DNA from: Nitrogeniibacter aestuarii | GTDB taxonomy: Bacteria > Pseudomonadota > Gammaproteobacteria > Burkholderiales > Rhodocyclaceae | NCBI RefSeq assembly: GCF_017309585.1 | Contig: NZ_CP071321.1 | Location: forward strand, 1,550,001 to 1,614,000 | Length of the DNA stretch: 64,000 bases | Direction: 5' to 3' | Shown: piece by piece, positions 32,271 through 40,541 of the stretch | How positions within the stretch are numbered: the stretch's first letter is position 1 | Layout of the letters: every line of letters starts with the position of its first letter | Made by a program: the position numbers and the translations under genes | The notes under the pieces: model-generated | Database searches by the model: none | Seen by the model: the letters and a program-made list of their open reading frames with translations, nothing else | Told to the model about the DNA's origin: nothing

Positions 32271-32897
32271 ATGAGACAGACACTGATCAGCCTGCTTGTG
32301 CTCATGCAGGTCGCTGCAGCGCCTGCGTGGGCTGCCGATGAGCAGCAGATTCGCCAGCTTCGCCTACAGGTGCGCGAATCCATGCAGATGGCGCGTGACG
32401 CGCAGCAAGAGGCCGCGAAAGCATCCGCAGCGGCCCAAGATGCGCAGACCGAGCGCGATGCGCTGGCCGGAGAACTGGAAACCATTGGCGAAGAGCGAGG
32501 CAAGCTGGCGGCTTCAGTCGGGTATCTGAGGGTGGAGCGTGAGCGCCTCTCTGCGCATGTCGCCGAACTGGAAGCAGCGCTTGAAACGGAGCGATTGGCT
32601 CACGAAGACACGCGCGGGCGTTTGCAGGTGCAGACGCGCGGCCGGCTGGAGGCGGAGGCCGCCCTGACCCGCGAGACGGCTCAACTGATGACCTGCCGAC
32701 AGCACAACGAGGAGATGGCACGTGCCGCCGAAGACCTGTTGAAAGCCTATGAGGAGAAAGGCGTATTTTCAGCGCTGGGCGAACAGGAACCGGTGACGGG
32801 CATTGGTCGCGTTCGCCTGGAGAATCTGCTGGAAACCTATCGCGACAAGGTTGAGGAGGCGCGCGAGCCCGAGGTGGCGTCGTCGCCTGCAAGCTGA
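32271..32897 (+). CDS. periplasmic coiled-coil protein
   Basis: 208 residues; signal peptide (VAAAPAWA), then an almost uninterrupted heptad-rich helix (about 25-160, EQQIRQLRLQVRESMQMA onward) and a short C-terminal tail. A GAGGAGG ribosome site lies 6 nt before the ATG. It may be a structural adaptor of the TonB complex or porin. No family recognised. Confidence 0.75.
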   Translation: MRQTLISLLVLMQVAAAPAWAADEQQIRQLRLQVRESMQMARDAQQEAAKASAAAQDAQTERDALAGELETIGEERGKLAASVGYLRVERERLSAHVAELEAALETERLAHEDTRGRLQVQTRGRLEAEAALTRETAQLMTCRQHNEEMARAAEDLLKAYEEKGVFSALGEQEPVTGIGRVRLENLLETYRDKVEEAREPEVASSPAS

Positions 32898-32932
32898 AGC
32901 GCTCACTTTGTCAGCTCTCGGTCAGGGCATAA

Positions 32933-32962
32933 AAAAACCGCAGCCTCGTTGCTGCGGTTTTT
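32933..32962. terminator. bidirectional intrinsic terminator
   Basis: AAAAACCGCAG, 8-nt loop, CTGCGGTTTTT; A and T tracts on both sides. It can end the TonB operon rightwards and the small minus-strand gene leftwards. Confidence 0.9.
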
Positions 32963-32985
32963 CTGTTTTGGGGACGTTGATCGCC

Positions 32986-33099
32986 TCAGCTGCACCACTC
33001 GCAGGTGACCGGCTCATCGTCGTCGTACCATTCCATCATGGCTTCTTCGTTCGTGTCCTCGTTAACACGCGCGGCTTCCATTTCGAGTTCTTCTTTCAT
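32986..33099 (-). CDS. 37-residue acidic small protein with C-terminal CxxC
   Basis: ATG at 33097-33099, stop at 32986-32988. The protein is highly acidic at the start (MKEELEMEAARVNEDTNEEA), then carries EWYDDDEP and ends VTCEWCS. An AGG at a reasonable distance and an AT-rich leader (TATAAAAAG) precede the start. A terminator follows 24 nt past the stop. The cysteine pair could bind metal or be a modification site. Codon use and base content differ from the GC-rich neighbours. No family recognised; the coding call rests on the start/RBS/stop/terminator arrangement. Confidence 0.6.
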   Translation of the reverse strand: MKEELEMEAARVNEDTNEEAMMEWYDDDEPVTCEWCS

Positions 33100-33260
33100 C
33101 TTTTTATACCTATCTTATGTTTTTCTGTTTTATACGCGAACACTATGACACGACAGTGACGCGCAAAGTTCCTCCCGAACCGGGTAAGGTGTAACAGATT
33201 ACGTATGCATAAACAAGTCCGAATCTCCCTGATTCGTGACCCGTTTGGGTAGAAACGCCT

Positions 33261-33782
33261 CTAATGGCGCAGTTTTCGCATGCGTTCGGCCGGGGTGATG
33301 ATGTCCGTCAGGCGGATGCCGAACTTCTCGTTCACCACCACGACTTCACCCTGTGCGATGAGCGTGCCGTTGACCAGCACGTCCATGGGTTCGCCGGCCA
33401 GGCCGTCGAGTTCCACCACCGAGCCGTGCGCCAGTTGCAGCAGGTTGCGGATGGACAGCTTGGTGCGCCCCAGTTCCACGGTGATCTGCACCGGGATGTC
33501 CAGGATCATGTCCAGCTCCGCGCTGCCGCCGCCTGCGGCACCCTGGGCGCCAAAGTCGGGGAACAGCTGGCTGGCCGGTTTGGCCTGGTAGGGCGAATCG
33601 GCACTGTCGGCCGCCGCCTGCAGGTCGGCCGCAACCTGCTCGGCTTCGGCCTGTTCGTTCATGGCCGCCGCCCAATCGTCCTCGGCGCTGCTGTCGCTGC
33701 CTTCCGTGTCGGCCTGCTCCTGCATGGCAGAAGCCCAGTCGTCGTCGGAGACCTGGTTTTCGTCGGTATCGGTATCAGCCAT
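33261..33782 (-). CDS. fliN: flagellar motor switch protein FliN
   Basis: 173 residues: C-ring component at the base of the flagellum. The C-terminal SpoA domain (about 90-170, DIPVQITVELGRTKLSIRNLL ... GEVVVVNEKFGIRLTDI) is typical. The N-terminus carries two copies of a DDWAxAMxEQA motif (about 14-24 and 35-45), whereas one is usual. It overlaps fliM by 8 nt and is the last fli gene of the minus-strand run; fliO, fliP, fliQ and fliR do not follow. Confidence 0.95.
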   Translation of the reverse strand: MADTDTDENQVSDDDWASAMQEQADTEGSDSSAEDDWAAAMNEQAEAEQVAADLQAAADSADSPYQAKPASQLFPDFGAQGAAGGGSAELDMILDIPVQITVELGRTKLSIRNLLQLAHGSVVELDGLAGEPMDVLVNGTLIAQGEVVVVNEKFGIRLTDIITPAERMRKLRH

Positions 33783-34782
33783 TTTGCTCTCCCGGATCGG
33801 GGGGATCGTCGGAGTCTTCCGGTGGAATCATGCGGTCGACGCGAAGGGCGTATTGGCCATTCAGCACGCCGTACTGGCCTTCGAGGACAGTCACGCCGTC
33901 CACTTCGCCCTTGATTCGTTCGGGTACGTTTAGAGGGATGACATCGCCCACACGCATGTTGACGATGTCTCTGAGGGTTACGGTCGCCTCGCCCAGATTC
34001 GCAGTCAGTTCCACCGTGGCGGACTTGATCTGCTTGGTCATGGTGCCGATCCAGCGTCGATCCTGGGTGACGCTGTCGCTCTGCATGGTCGAGTAGAGCG
34101 TCTCGCGGATCGGCTCGAGCATGGAGTAGGGGAAGCAGATGTGCATGTCTGCCTGGGCGCCGCCCAGTTCGAGCGAGAACATGGTGGAGACCACGATCTC
34201 GGACGGGGTGGCGATGTTGGCGAACTGGGAGTTCATTTCCGAGCGCACATATTCGAGCTTCAGTTCATAGACCGGCGCCCAGGCGCGCTCGTACTCCTTG
34301 AACACGGTCTCGAGCATGCCCATGATGATGCGGCTCTCGGTGGCGGTGAAATCGCGGCCTTCCACACGGGTGTGGAAACGGCCGTCGCCGCCGAACATGT
34401 TGTCCACGACCAGAAACACCAGGTTCGGGTCAAAGACCACCAGGCCGGTGCCGCGCAGGGGCTTGGCATTGACCAGGTTGAGGTTGGTGGGCACCACCAG
34501 GTTGCGCACGAACTCGCTGTACTTCTGCACCTTGATCGAGCCGACGGAAATTTCGGCGTTCCGGTGCATGAAGTTGAACAGGCCGATACGCAGGTAGCGT
34601 GCAAAGCGCTCGTTGATGAGCTCCATCGTGGGCATGCGCCCACGCACGATCCGCTCCTGCGTGCCCAGGTTGTACGGGCGAACGCCACCCTCGTCGCCGT
34701 CATCGGCTTCGGATTCCTCGGTTTCCCCGGTGACGCCGCGCAGTAGCGCGTCGACTTCGTCCTGGGAGAGAAAATCTGACAT
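33775..34782 (-). CDS. fliM: flagellar motor switch protein FliM
   Basis: 335 residues starting MSDFLSQDEVDALLRGVTGE, the CheY-P-binding EIDALL-type segment. The CheC-like middle domain (about 50-240) and C-terminal SpoA domain (about 250-320) follow. Part of the C-ring that sets rotation direction. Confidence 0.96.
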   Translation of the reverse strand: MSDFLSQDEVDALLRGVTGETEESEADDGDEGGVRPYNLGTQERIVRGRMPTMELINERFARYLRIGLFNFMHRNAEISVGSIKVQKYSEFVRNLVVPTNLNLVNAKPLRGTGLVVFDPNLVFLVVDNMFGGDGRFHTRVEGRDFTATESRIIMGMLETVFKEYERAWAPVYELKLEYVRSEMNSQFANIATPSEIVVSTMFSLELGGAQADMHICFPYSMLEPIRETLYSTMQSDSVTQDRRWIGTMTKQIKSATVELTANLGEATVTLRDIVNMRVGDVIPLNVPERIKGEVDGVTVLEGQYGVLNGQYALRVDRMIPPEDSDDPPDPGEQNG

Positions 34783-34797
34783 GGTGGCGTGCGTCCC

Positions 34798-35388
34798 TTA
34801 TTGAATGATGAACGAGTTGAACAGCACCGTGATCACCGGGCCCCAGGGGCCGGGGTTGCGGCGCATTTTGTCTTCCGACGGCTTCTCGAAGCCGAGGATG
34901 TAATTCACCCGCTCCATGGATTCGACCGCCAGTGCCTCACGTCCCTGAATGGACGATATTTCCGAGGGCCGCTTGCTCGAGAGCACCAGATTCACCTCGT
35001 GGCGGATCTCCGGCATGAAGGCTTTCATCTGCTCGGCCACGGTCGGGTCCACCACCTTGAGCACCATCACCACCTGAAGATAGTGGTCGCCGTCCTCGGG
35101 CGCCAGATTGACCGTGAAGGGGTCCAGCGGCACGAACGTGGGCGGGTGAGACAGATCCACCTTGAGTTCCGGTGGATGCTCCTCGACGTGCGCCTGCTGG
35201 GCACCTCCATGCCCGTCACCGCCTTCGGCATCGGCTGACTTCTTGCTCAGCAGCAGGAAGACCACGCCGCCTGCGGCAATCAGCAGCAGGATCACCACCA
35301 CCAGCAGGATGATGATGAGTTTCTTGCCACCACCTCCTTTCTTGGGTGCTTCTTCGCCTTCAGCTTCGGTTTTGGCGCCCTTGGCCAT
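34798..35388 (-). CDS. fliL: flagellar basal-body protein FliL
   Basis: 196 residues: Lys-rich cytoplasmic start, one transmembrane helix (KLIIILLVVVILLLIAAGGV, about 23-43), then a periplasmic domain with YLQVVMVLKV and a C-terminal NYILGFEKPSEDKM stretch. FliL stabilises stator-rotor contacts. Ends 15 nt before fliM. Confidence 0.93.
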   Translation of the reverse strand: MAKGAKTEAEGEEAPKKGGGGKKLIIILLVVVILLLIAAGGVVFLLLSKKSADAEGGDGHGGAQQAHVEEHPPELKVDLSHPPTFVPLDPFTVNLAPEDGDHYLQVVMVLKVVDPTVAEQMKAFMPEIRHEVNLVLSSKRPSEISSIQGREALAVESMERVNYILGFEKPSEDKMRRNPGPWGPVITVLFNSFIIQ

Positions 35389-35485
35389 GGGTTCGATCTC
35401 CGTTTACGACAATTGAATTGTTACGGACACCTTGCCAATCGAATGCTGAAAAAAGCGGGGTTCCATCACCCTTATTCCTCCAGCC

Positions 35486-36808
35486 TCAGGCAAAGGTGTC
35501 GATCATGCCTTCACCCCGGGTCATCCATTGACCTGCCGGGGTGCTGACGGCGTTCATGCTCATGTCCGCGCTGCCGCCGTGGCGGCCGCGTTGGCCATGA
35601 CCGTCCTGACCACCGCCGCTCGCCTGGTCTTGCGAGGCGGTGTTCACATTCGATTCGGCCAGCGTGATGCCGGCCTGTTCAAGCATTTCACGCAAACGCG
35701 GCATGGCCTGCTCGAGGGCTTCACGTGCTGCCGGTGTGGCCGCCGTGAATTGCGCGGTGGTGGTATCACCAGTCACCGTCAGCGAAATCTCCAGCTTGCC
35801 CAGCGACGGGGGCGTGAGAATCAGATCGGCCTTGGATTCATCCTTGCCGGCCAGCCACAACACCCGGTTTCCGACCGCATCGGGCCAATCACCACTGGTG
35901 GCGGGGGTGGCCAGATGCGAGGGCAGGGCCGACTTCACCGCGGCCGGCATGGCGGGTTGCATGGGCGTGCCACCGGCGATGGCTGCGGTGGCATTGCCGG
36001 GCGCTGCCTGTCCGCCCTGTGCGGTCATGGGCAGGGGCTCGCCCGGCTTTACGCCCGCCGTGATGCGTTGTTCCAGTTGCTCGGCAAAATTCGTGGTGCC
36101 TTCGCGCAGGGCGGCAGCGCCGGGCCGGATGTCCGAGTCCATCACACGAGCAGCGGCACCCTTGCCGTTCCCGATATCGGCGCGCACGTCGCCTTTCAGG
36201 TCGGCCTTCGTGTCTGTGGCGGCGGTGTCGTCGGACAGCACCGCTGCGGCCAGCTCCGCCGGCTGCCCGCCTTTCCCGGTGTTCTTGCCATCCATCAGCG
36301 ACACACCGGCCGCCGCGGATTCTGCGGCCGGCTTTGCGGTCTTTGCCGCTTCGACGGCAAGCGCTGCCGGTGCGCCGGCAATCAGTTCCGCCGGCGTTGC
36401 CGCTTCGCTGGCCGCGGTGGCATCGTCGGTGGTGTCGACGTCTGCCGTCGCGGTGGCGTCTTCATTGGCGTCAGTGCTTTCCTTGCCCGTGGCCTCACGG
36501 GGCCCGGCCGGCTTGGCGTTGGCCTCGGCCGGGGCCGTATCGCGAGGCGGCTCGGCAGCCTCGGGCGGCTTCTCGGTCTCAGCCTGCTTGCCCTGAACTG
36601 CCTGTCGTTCCTGGGGTTTGGCCGATTCCTGCGGGCGCTGGGCCTGGGGCTCGGGGGGGCGCTCGGGCTCGGACATCTTGCGTTCGAGGGTCTGGGAGAA
36701 GGCGTTGGCAGCCGTGTCGCTGCCATTGGCGCGCAACTGGGCGCCCGCGGCCTGAGCCGGGGTCGGTTGCAGCAGTTGCGTCAGGGTCTGTTTTACCGCG
36801 GTGGCCAT
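35486..36808 (-). CDS. fliK: flagellar hook-length control protein FliK
   Basis: 440 residues: a long Ala/Pro/Glu-rich low-complexity N-terminal ruler and a conserved Flg_hook C-terminal domain (about 320-410, LILTPPSLGKLEISLTVTGD, AREALEQAMPRLREMLEQAG). FliK measures hook length and switches export specificity. The neutral spacing to fliL is 97 nt. Confidence 0.93.
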   Translation of the reverse strand: MATAVKQTLTQLLQPTPAQAAGAQLRANGSDTAANAFSQTLERKMSEPERPPEPQAQRPQESAKPQERQAVQGKQAETEKPPEAAEPPRDTAPAEANAKPAGPREATGKESTDANEDATATADVDTTDDATAASEAATPAELIAGAPAALAVEAAKTAKPAAESAAAGVSLMDGKNTGKGGQPAELAAAVLSDDTAATDTKADLKGDVRADIGNGKGAAARVMDSDIRPGAAALREGTTNFAEQLEQRITAGVKPGEPLPMTAQGGQAAPGNATAAIAGGTPMQPAMPAAVKSALPSHLATPATSGDWPDAVGNRVLWLAGKDESKADLILTPPSLGKLEISLTVTGDTTTAQFTAATPAAREALEQAMPRLREMLEQAGITLAESNVNTASQDQASGGGQDGHGQRGRHGGSADMSMNAVSTPAGQWMTRGEGMIDTFA

Positions 36809-36880
36809 GACCGTGATCCTTTCGTGGATGGTTCAGGCCGTTCGTTGCAAGCCCTGTGCCAGCTCGCTGGCGGCTTGACA

Positions 36881-37330
36881 CTACTCGTCGGAATGGCGGT
36901 CGCGGAACTGCTTGCTGGCGTGTTCGTCACTCTGGCGCTGTTCGCGCTTGTGCTCGTCACGGGCCTCTTTGACCTGATGGCGCTTGGACAGGGCATCGAA
37001 TGCCTTGGCCTTGGTGCGCTGGTCGATCCAGGCTTTCTGGCCAACCGCCGTGCGCTCCTTCGACTGGGCAACCACCTCGCGCTGGGCAATGATGGCCTCG
37101 TCGAGTTTGCCGATGAACAGGCTGTAGTTGCGCATGGCCTGCGGATCGATTCCGTTGCGCAGGGCCTCTGCAAACTTTGCCTGGTACTCGGTCCGGTAGT
37201 CCTCCAGCACCTCCAGCTTGCGACAATCCTCCGACTCGTTGGCGATCAGTTCGCCCAGCCGACGCGCAGCGTCGTCCATGCGGCTGTTTGCCATGTCGAG
37301 CAGGGTTTGCAACGGAAACGGCTTGCTCAT
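36881..37330 (-). CDS. fliJ: flagellar export chaperone FliJ
   Basis: 149 residues from ATG 37330 (MSKPFPLQTLLDMANSRMDD); an upstream start at 37357 adds a basic tail not typical of the family. The protein is almost entirely coiled-coil, as FliJ is, and acts with the FliI ATPase to escort export substrates. Confidence 0.9.
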   Translation of the reverse strand: MSKPFPLQTLLDMANSRMDDAARRLGELIANESEDCRKLEVLEDYRTEYQAKFAEALRNGIDPQAMRNYSLFIGKLDEAIIAQREVVAQSKERTAVGQKAWIDQRTKAKAFDALSKRHQVKEARDEHKREQRQSDEHASKQFRDRHSDE

Positions 37331-37415
37331 CCGTCTTCTCCGTTGCAGGCGGCACACTGCCGCCGTGCAAGGCGTTCAACGGCCAGGGGGCTGAATTCTT
37401 TAGGGGCGGCCATGC

Positions 37416-38819
37416 TTAAAGCTTGTCCCCGAACAGGCGATGGAGCTTGGCGACCGCGTCTTCGTACCCTTCGCGCTCATCGATGGCCTGCTGCAGGAAG
37501 GTTTCCAGCGCAGGATAAGCGTCCACCGCCTGATCGAGCACCGGATCGGAGCCCGGCTGGTAGGCCCCGACGGCAATCAGGTCGCGGGAGCGCTGATAGC
37601 GGGAGAACAGCTGCTTGAACTTGCGGACATGGTCCCAGTGCGCCGGCTTGATGAGGTTGTGCATCGCGCGGCTGATCGACTGTTCGATGTCGATGGCCGG
37701 GTAGTGGCCCTGATCGGCAAGGGTGCGGGACAGCACGATATGGCCGTCCAGAATCGCGCGGGCGGAATCGGCAATCGGGTCCTGCTGGTCATCGCCTTCG
37801 GCCAGCACGGTGTAGAAGGCCGTGATCGAGCCGCCGCCGTCGGGCCCGTTGCCGGCGCGTTCGACCAGTGCCGGCAGGCGCGCGAATACGGAGGGCGGGT
37901 AGCCCCGCGTGACCGGCGGTTCACCGATGGCCAGGGCGATCTCGCGCTGGGCCATGGCGTAGCGGGTGAGGGAGTCCATGATCAGCAACACCTGCTTGCC
38001 CTGATCGCGGAAGTATTCGGCGATGGTGGTGGCGTAGGCAGCGCCCTGCAGGCGCATGAGCGGGCTGGTGTCGGCCGGGGCGGCAACCACCACCGAGCGG
38101 GCACGGCCGGCTTCACCCAGGTTGTGTTCGATGAATTCCTTCACCTCCCGGCCCCGTTCGCCGATCAGCCCGACCACGATCACGTCGGCCTTGGTGTAGC
38201 GCGCCATCATGCCGATGAGCACCGATTTACCGACGCCGGAGCCTGCAAACAGGCCGAGCCGCTGGCCACGTCCTACCGTCAGCAGCGAATTGATGGCACG
38301 AATGCCCACATCGAGCGATTGATTGATCGGGGCGCGCTGCAGCGGGTTGAAGGGGCGGCTTTGCAGTGAGCGACTGTGCTCGGCGTCGATGGGGCCGAGT
38401 CCGTCGAGCGGCCGGCCGGCGCCGTCGATCACGCGACCGAGCAGGCAGTCATCGAGCGGCAGGTGTTTGGCGCGGTCCGACGCACGACGGCGCGGAATGG
38501 TGCGCTGTCCGGCCACGAGCTTGGGTTGTACCGGTTCGATCGGCAGGACCTGGGCGCCGGGGGCAAGGCCGAACACGTCGTCGGTCGGCATCATGTAGAT
38601 GCGCTCGCCGTTGAAGCCGACCACCTCGGCTTCCACCGAACCGCCGCCCGGCACCACAATCCGGCAGCCGGAACCGAGCGGCAGCTTCAGGCCGGCAGCT
38701 TCCATCACCAGCCCGTTGATGCGCGTGAGCCGGCCCGACAGCTGGAACGGGCTGCTAGCGCCCACGAGCCGCTGGGCGTCGTTGAGCAGGTGCTTCCAGG
38801 TTTCGGTGTGGCGTTCCAT
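37416..38819 (-). CDS. fliI: flagellar export ATPase FliI
   Basis: 467 residues. Walker A GLFAGSGVGKSVL, the YTKADVIVVGLIGERGREV region, DSLTRYAMAQREIALAIGEPP and the catalytic SITAFYTVL segment place it with FliI of the flagellar type III export apparatus. Starts adjacent to the fliH stop. Confidence 0.96.
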   Translation of the reverse strand: MERHTETWKHLLNDAQRLVGASSPFQLSGRLTRINGLVMEAAGLKLPLGSGCRIVVPGGGSVEAEVVGFNGERIYMMPTDDVFGLAPGAQVLPIEPVQPKLVAGQRTIPRRRASDRAKHLPLDDCLLGRVIDGAGRPLDGLGPIDAEHSRSLQSRPFNPLQRAPINQSLDVGIRAINSLLTVGRGQRLGLFAGSGVGKSVLIGMMARYTKADVIVVGLIGERGREVKEFIEHNLGEAGRARSVVVAAPADTSPLMRLQGAAYATTIAEYFRDQGKQVLLIMDSLTRYAMAQREIALAIGEPPVTRGYPPSVFARLPALVERAGNGPDGGGSITAFYTVLAEGDDQQDPIADSARAILDGHIVLSRTLADQGHYPAIDIEQSISRAMHNLIKPAHWDHVRKFKQLFSRYQRSRDLIAVGAYQPGSDPVLDQAVDAYPALETFLQQAIDEREGYEDAVAKLHRLFGDKL

Positions 38820-39527
38820 TTAGTCCTGAGGCTCCCAGTCGGTGTCCTCGCAGTTGAGGTTCTCCATGATTCGCCGCCAGCGGGTCTGCACCGTGGCATC
38901 GACCACCGAGCCGGAAGCTTCGACCCGGCAGCCGCCGCGGGCCACGGTGTCGTCCTCGACAATGCGGTGTTCGTTGTGCGCCAGCTGTTCGCCCAGATAC
39001 TCGCGCACCAGCGTGGCGTCGTCCGGGCTGAGATGGATCATGGCCTTGCCCTGGGGCAGGTGGTGCAGGGCTTCGCGCACCACTTCGACCACCATGCCCG
39101 GGTGCTCCTTCATGTTCTGGATGACCATCTGACGGGCCACTTCAATGGCCAGCGCCACGACTTCCTCGGCCACGTCCTGGTCAATCTGCTTGAGCGCGGT
39201 GTCCATGCTCTCGACCAGCGTGTGCAGTTGCAGCGCCTCGACGCGACCGCGCGCGGTGCCTTCCTCGTAGCCGGCGTTATAGCCTTCCTTGTGCGCTTGT
39301 TCGTGGATGCGTTCGATGTCTTCCGCCGTGGGCAGCTTGAAGGCCGGTTCCGCGGGGGCGTCATCGAACGTCTCTTCCTCGGCCTGGACGGCGTCGGGTG
39401 CGTCGGCGTCCTCCGGCGCAGGCTCAAGCACGTCCAGTTCAGGCGGTTCAGGTGCCGGTGGCGCGTCGAAACTGGGGGGCTCCCACTTGCGATAGGCGCC
39501 TGCAGCCTGGTTGCGTTCGAACGCCAT
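38820..39527 (-). CDS. fliH: flagellar assembly protein FliH
   Basis: 235 residues from ATG 39527; an alternative GTG at 39533 adds two residues. Acidic, Pro-rich start, then helical FliH core (about 80-225, GYNAGYEEGTARGRVEALQL). FliH regulates FliI. The overlap-free junctions to fliI and fliG are 0 and 15 nt. Confidence 0.93.
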   Translation of the reverse strand: MAFERNQAAGAYRKWEPPSFDAPPAPEPPELDVLEPAPEDADAPDAVQAEEETFDDAPAEPAFKLPTAEDIERIHEQAHKEGYNAGYEEGTARGRVEALQLHTLVESMDTALKQIDQDVAEEVVALAIEVARQMVIQNMKEHPGMVVEVVREALHHLPQGKAMIHLSPDDATLVREYLGEQLAHNEHRIVEDDTVARGGCRVEASGSVVDATVQTRWRRIMENLNCEDTDWEPQD

Positions 39528-39542
39528 CAGCACAGCCCCCGA

Positions 39543-40541
39543 TTACACGAAGGCATCGTCGCCTCCCTTGCCGCCGAGCATGATCTGGCCTTCCTCGGCC
39601 AGGCGCCGCACGATCTTGAGGATTTCCTTCTGCTCGGCTTCCACCTCGGAGAGGCGCACCGGGCCGCGCGATTCCAGATCCTCGCGCAGCATCTCGGCGG
39701 CGCGCTGGGACATGTTCTTGAAGATCTTCTCGCGCATGTCTTCCTGGGCGCCCTTGAGGGCCACCACCAGCGAGTCGGACTGCACCTCGCGCAGGATGGT
39801 CTGGATGCCGCGATCGTCGATTTCCATGAGGTTGTCGAACACGAACATCTCGTCGAGGATCTTCTGTGCCAGATCCGGATCGTATTCGCGCACATTGTCG
39901 ATGACCGCCGTCTCGGCCGCCGCACCCACGAAGTTGAGGATGTCGGCGGCGTGGCGCACGCCGCCCATGGCCGCCTTCTTGACCGTGGAGGCGCCGGAGA
40001 GGGTGCGGGAGAGCGCGTCATTGAGTTCTTTGAGCGCACTGGGCTGCACGCCGTCGAGCGTCGCGATCCGCAGCACGACGTCGTTGCGCAGGCGGTCGGT
40101 GAAGTGTTTGAGAATCTCGCCGGCCTGGTCGTATTCCAGGTGCACCAGGATGGTGGCAATGATCTGCGGATGCTCGTTCTTGATGAGGTCGGCCGCGGTG
40201 GCCGCATCCATCCACTTGAGACTCTCGATGCCGGCGGTGTCGGAACCCTGCAACACCCGCGAGATGATGTGCGCAGCGCGGTCATCGCCCAGCGCCTTGG
40301 TGAGCATGGCGCGAATCTCTTCCTCGTTGGCCTCGATGGGTGAGCCCTGTTCGCTATGCGTCTCGAGTTCGTCGAGGATGGGCTCGACCTTGGAGCGCGG
40401 GTGCGAGGGCATGTTGGCCATGGCGTGGCCGAGCTTCTGCACTTCCTTGGGCCCCAGGTGCTTGAGGACCTCGGAGGCCAGATCGGAGCCCAGCGAGAAC
40501 ATCAGCAGGGCAGCTTTTTCAATGCCTTCTTCGGCGCTCAT
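39543..40541 (-). CDS. fliG: flagellar motor switch protein FliG
   Basis: 332 residues with the three armadillo-type domains of FliG; the C-terminal part holds the torque helix region (DRGIQTILREVQSDSLVVAL). Starts MSAEEGIEKAALLMFSLGSD. It overlaps fliF by 4 nt. Confidence 0.97.
   Translation of the reverse strand: MSAEEGIEKAALLMFSLGSDLASEVLKHLGPKEVQKLGHAMANMPSHPRSKVEPILDELETHSEQGSPIEANEEEIRAMLTKALGDDRAAHIISRVLQGSDTAGIESLKWMDAATAADLIKNEHPQIIATILVHLEYDQAGEILKHFTDRLRNDVVLRIATLDGVQPSALKELNDALSRTLSGASTVKKAAMGGVRHAADILNFVGAAAETAVIDNVREYDPDLAQKILDEMFVFDNLMEIDDRGIQTILREVQSDSLVVALKGAQEDMREKIFKNMSQRAAEMLREDLESRGPVRLSEVEAEQKEILKIVRRLAEEGQIMLGGKGGDDAFV

Noticed and set aside
35528..40343. Plus-strand frames up to 696 codons opposite fliK-fliG
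   Set aside because: All are shadows of the fli genes, which have clear family motifs on the minus strand.
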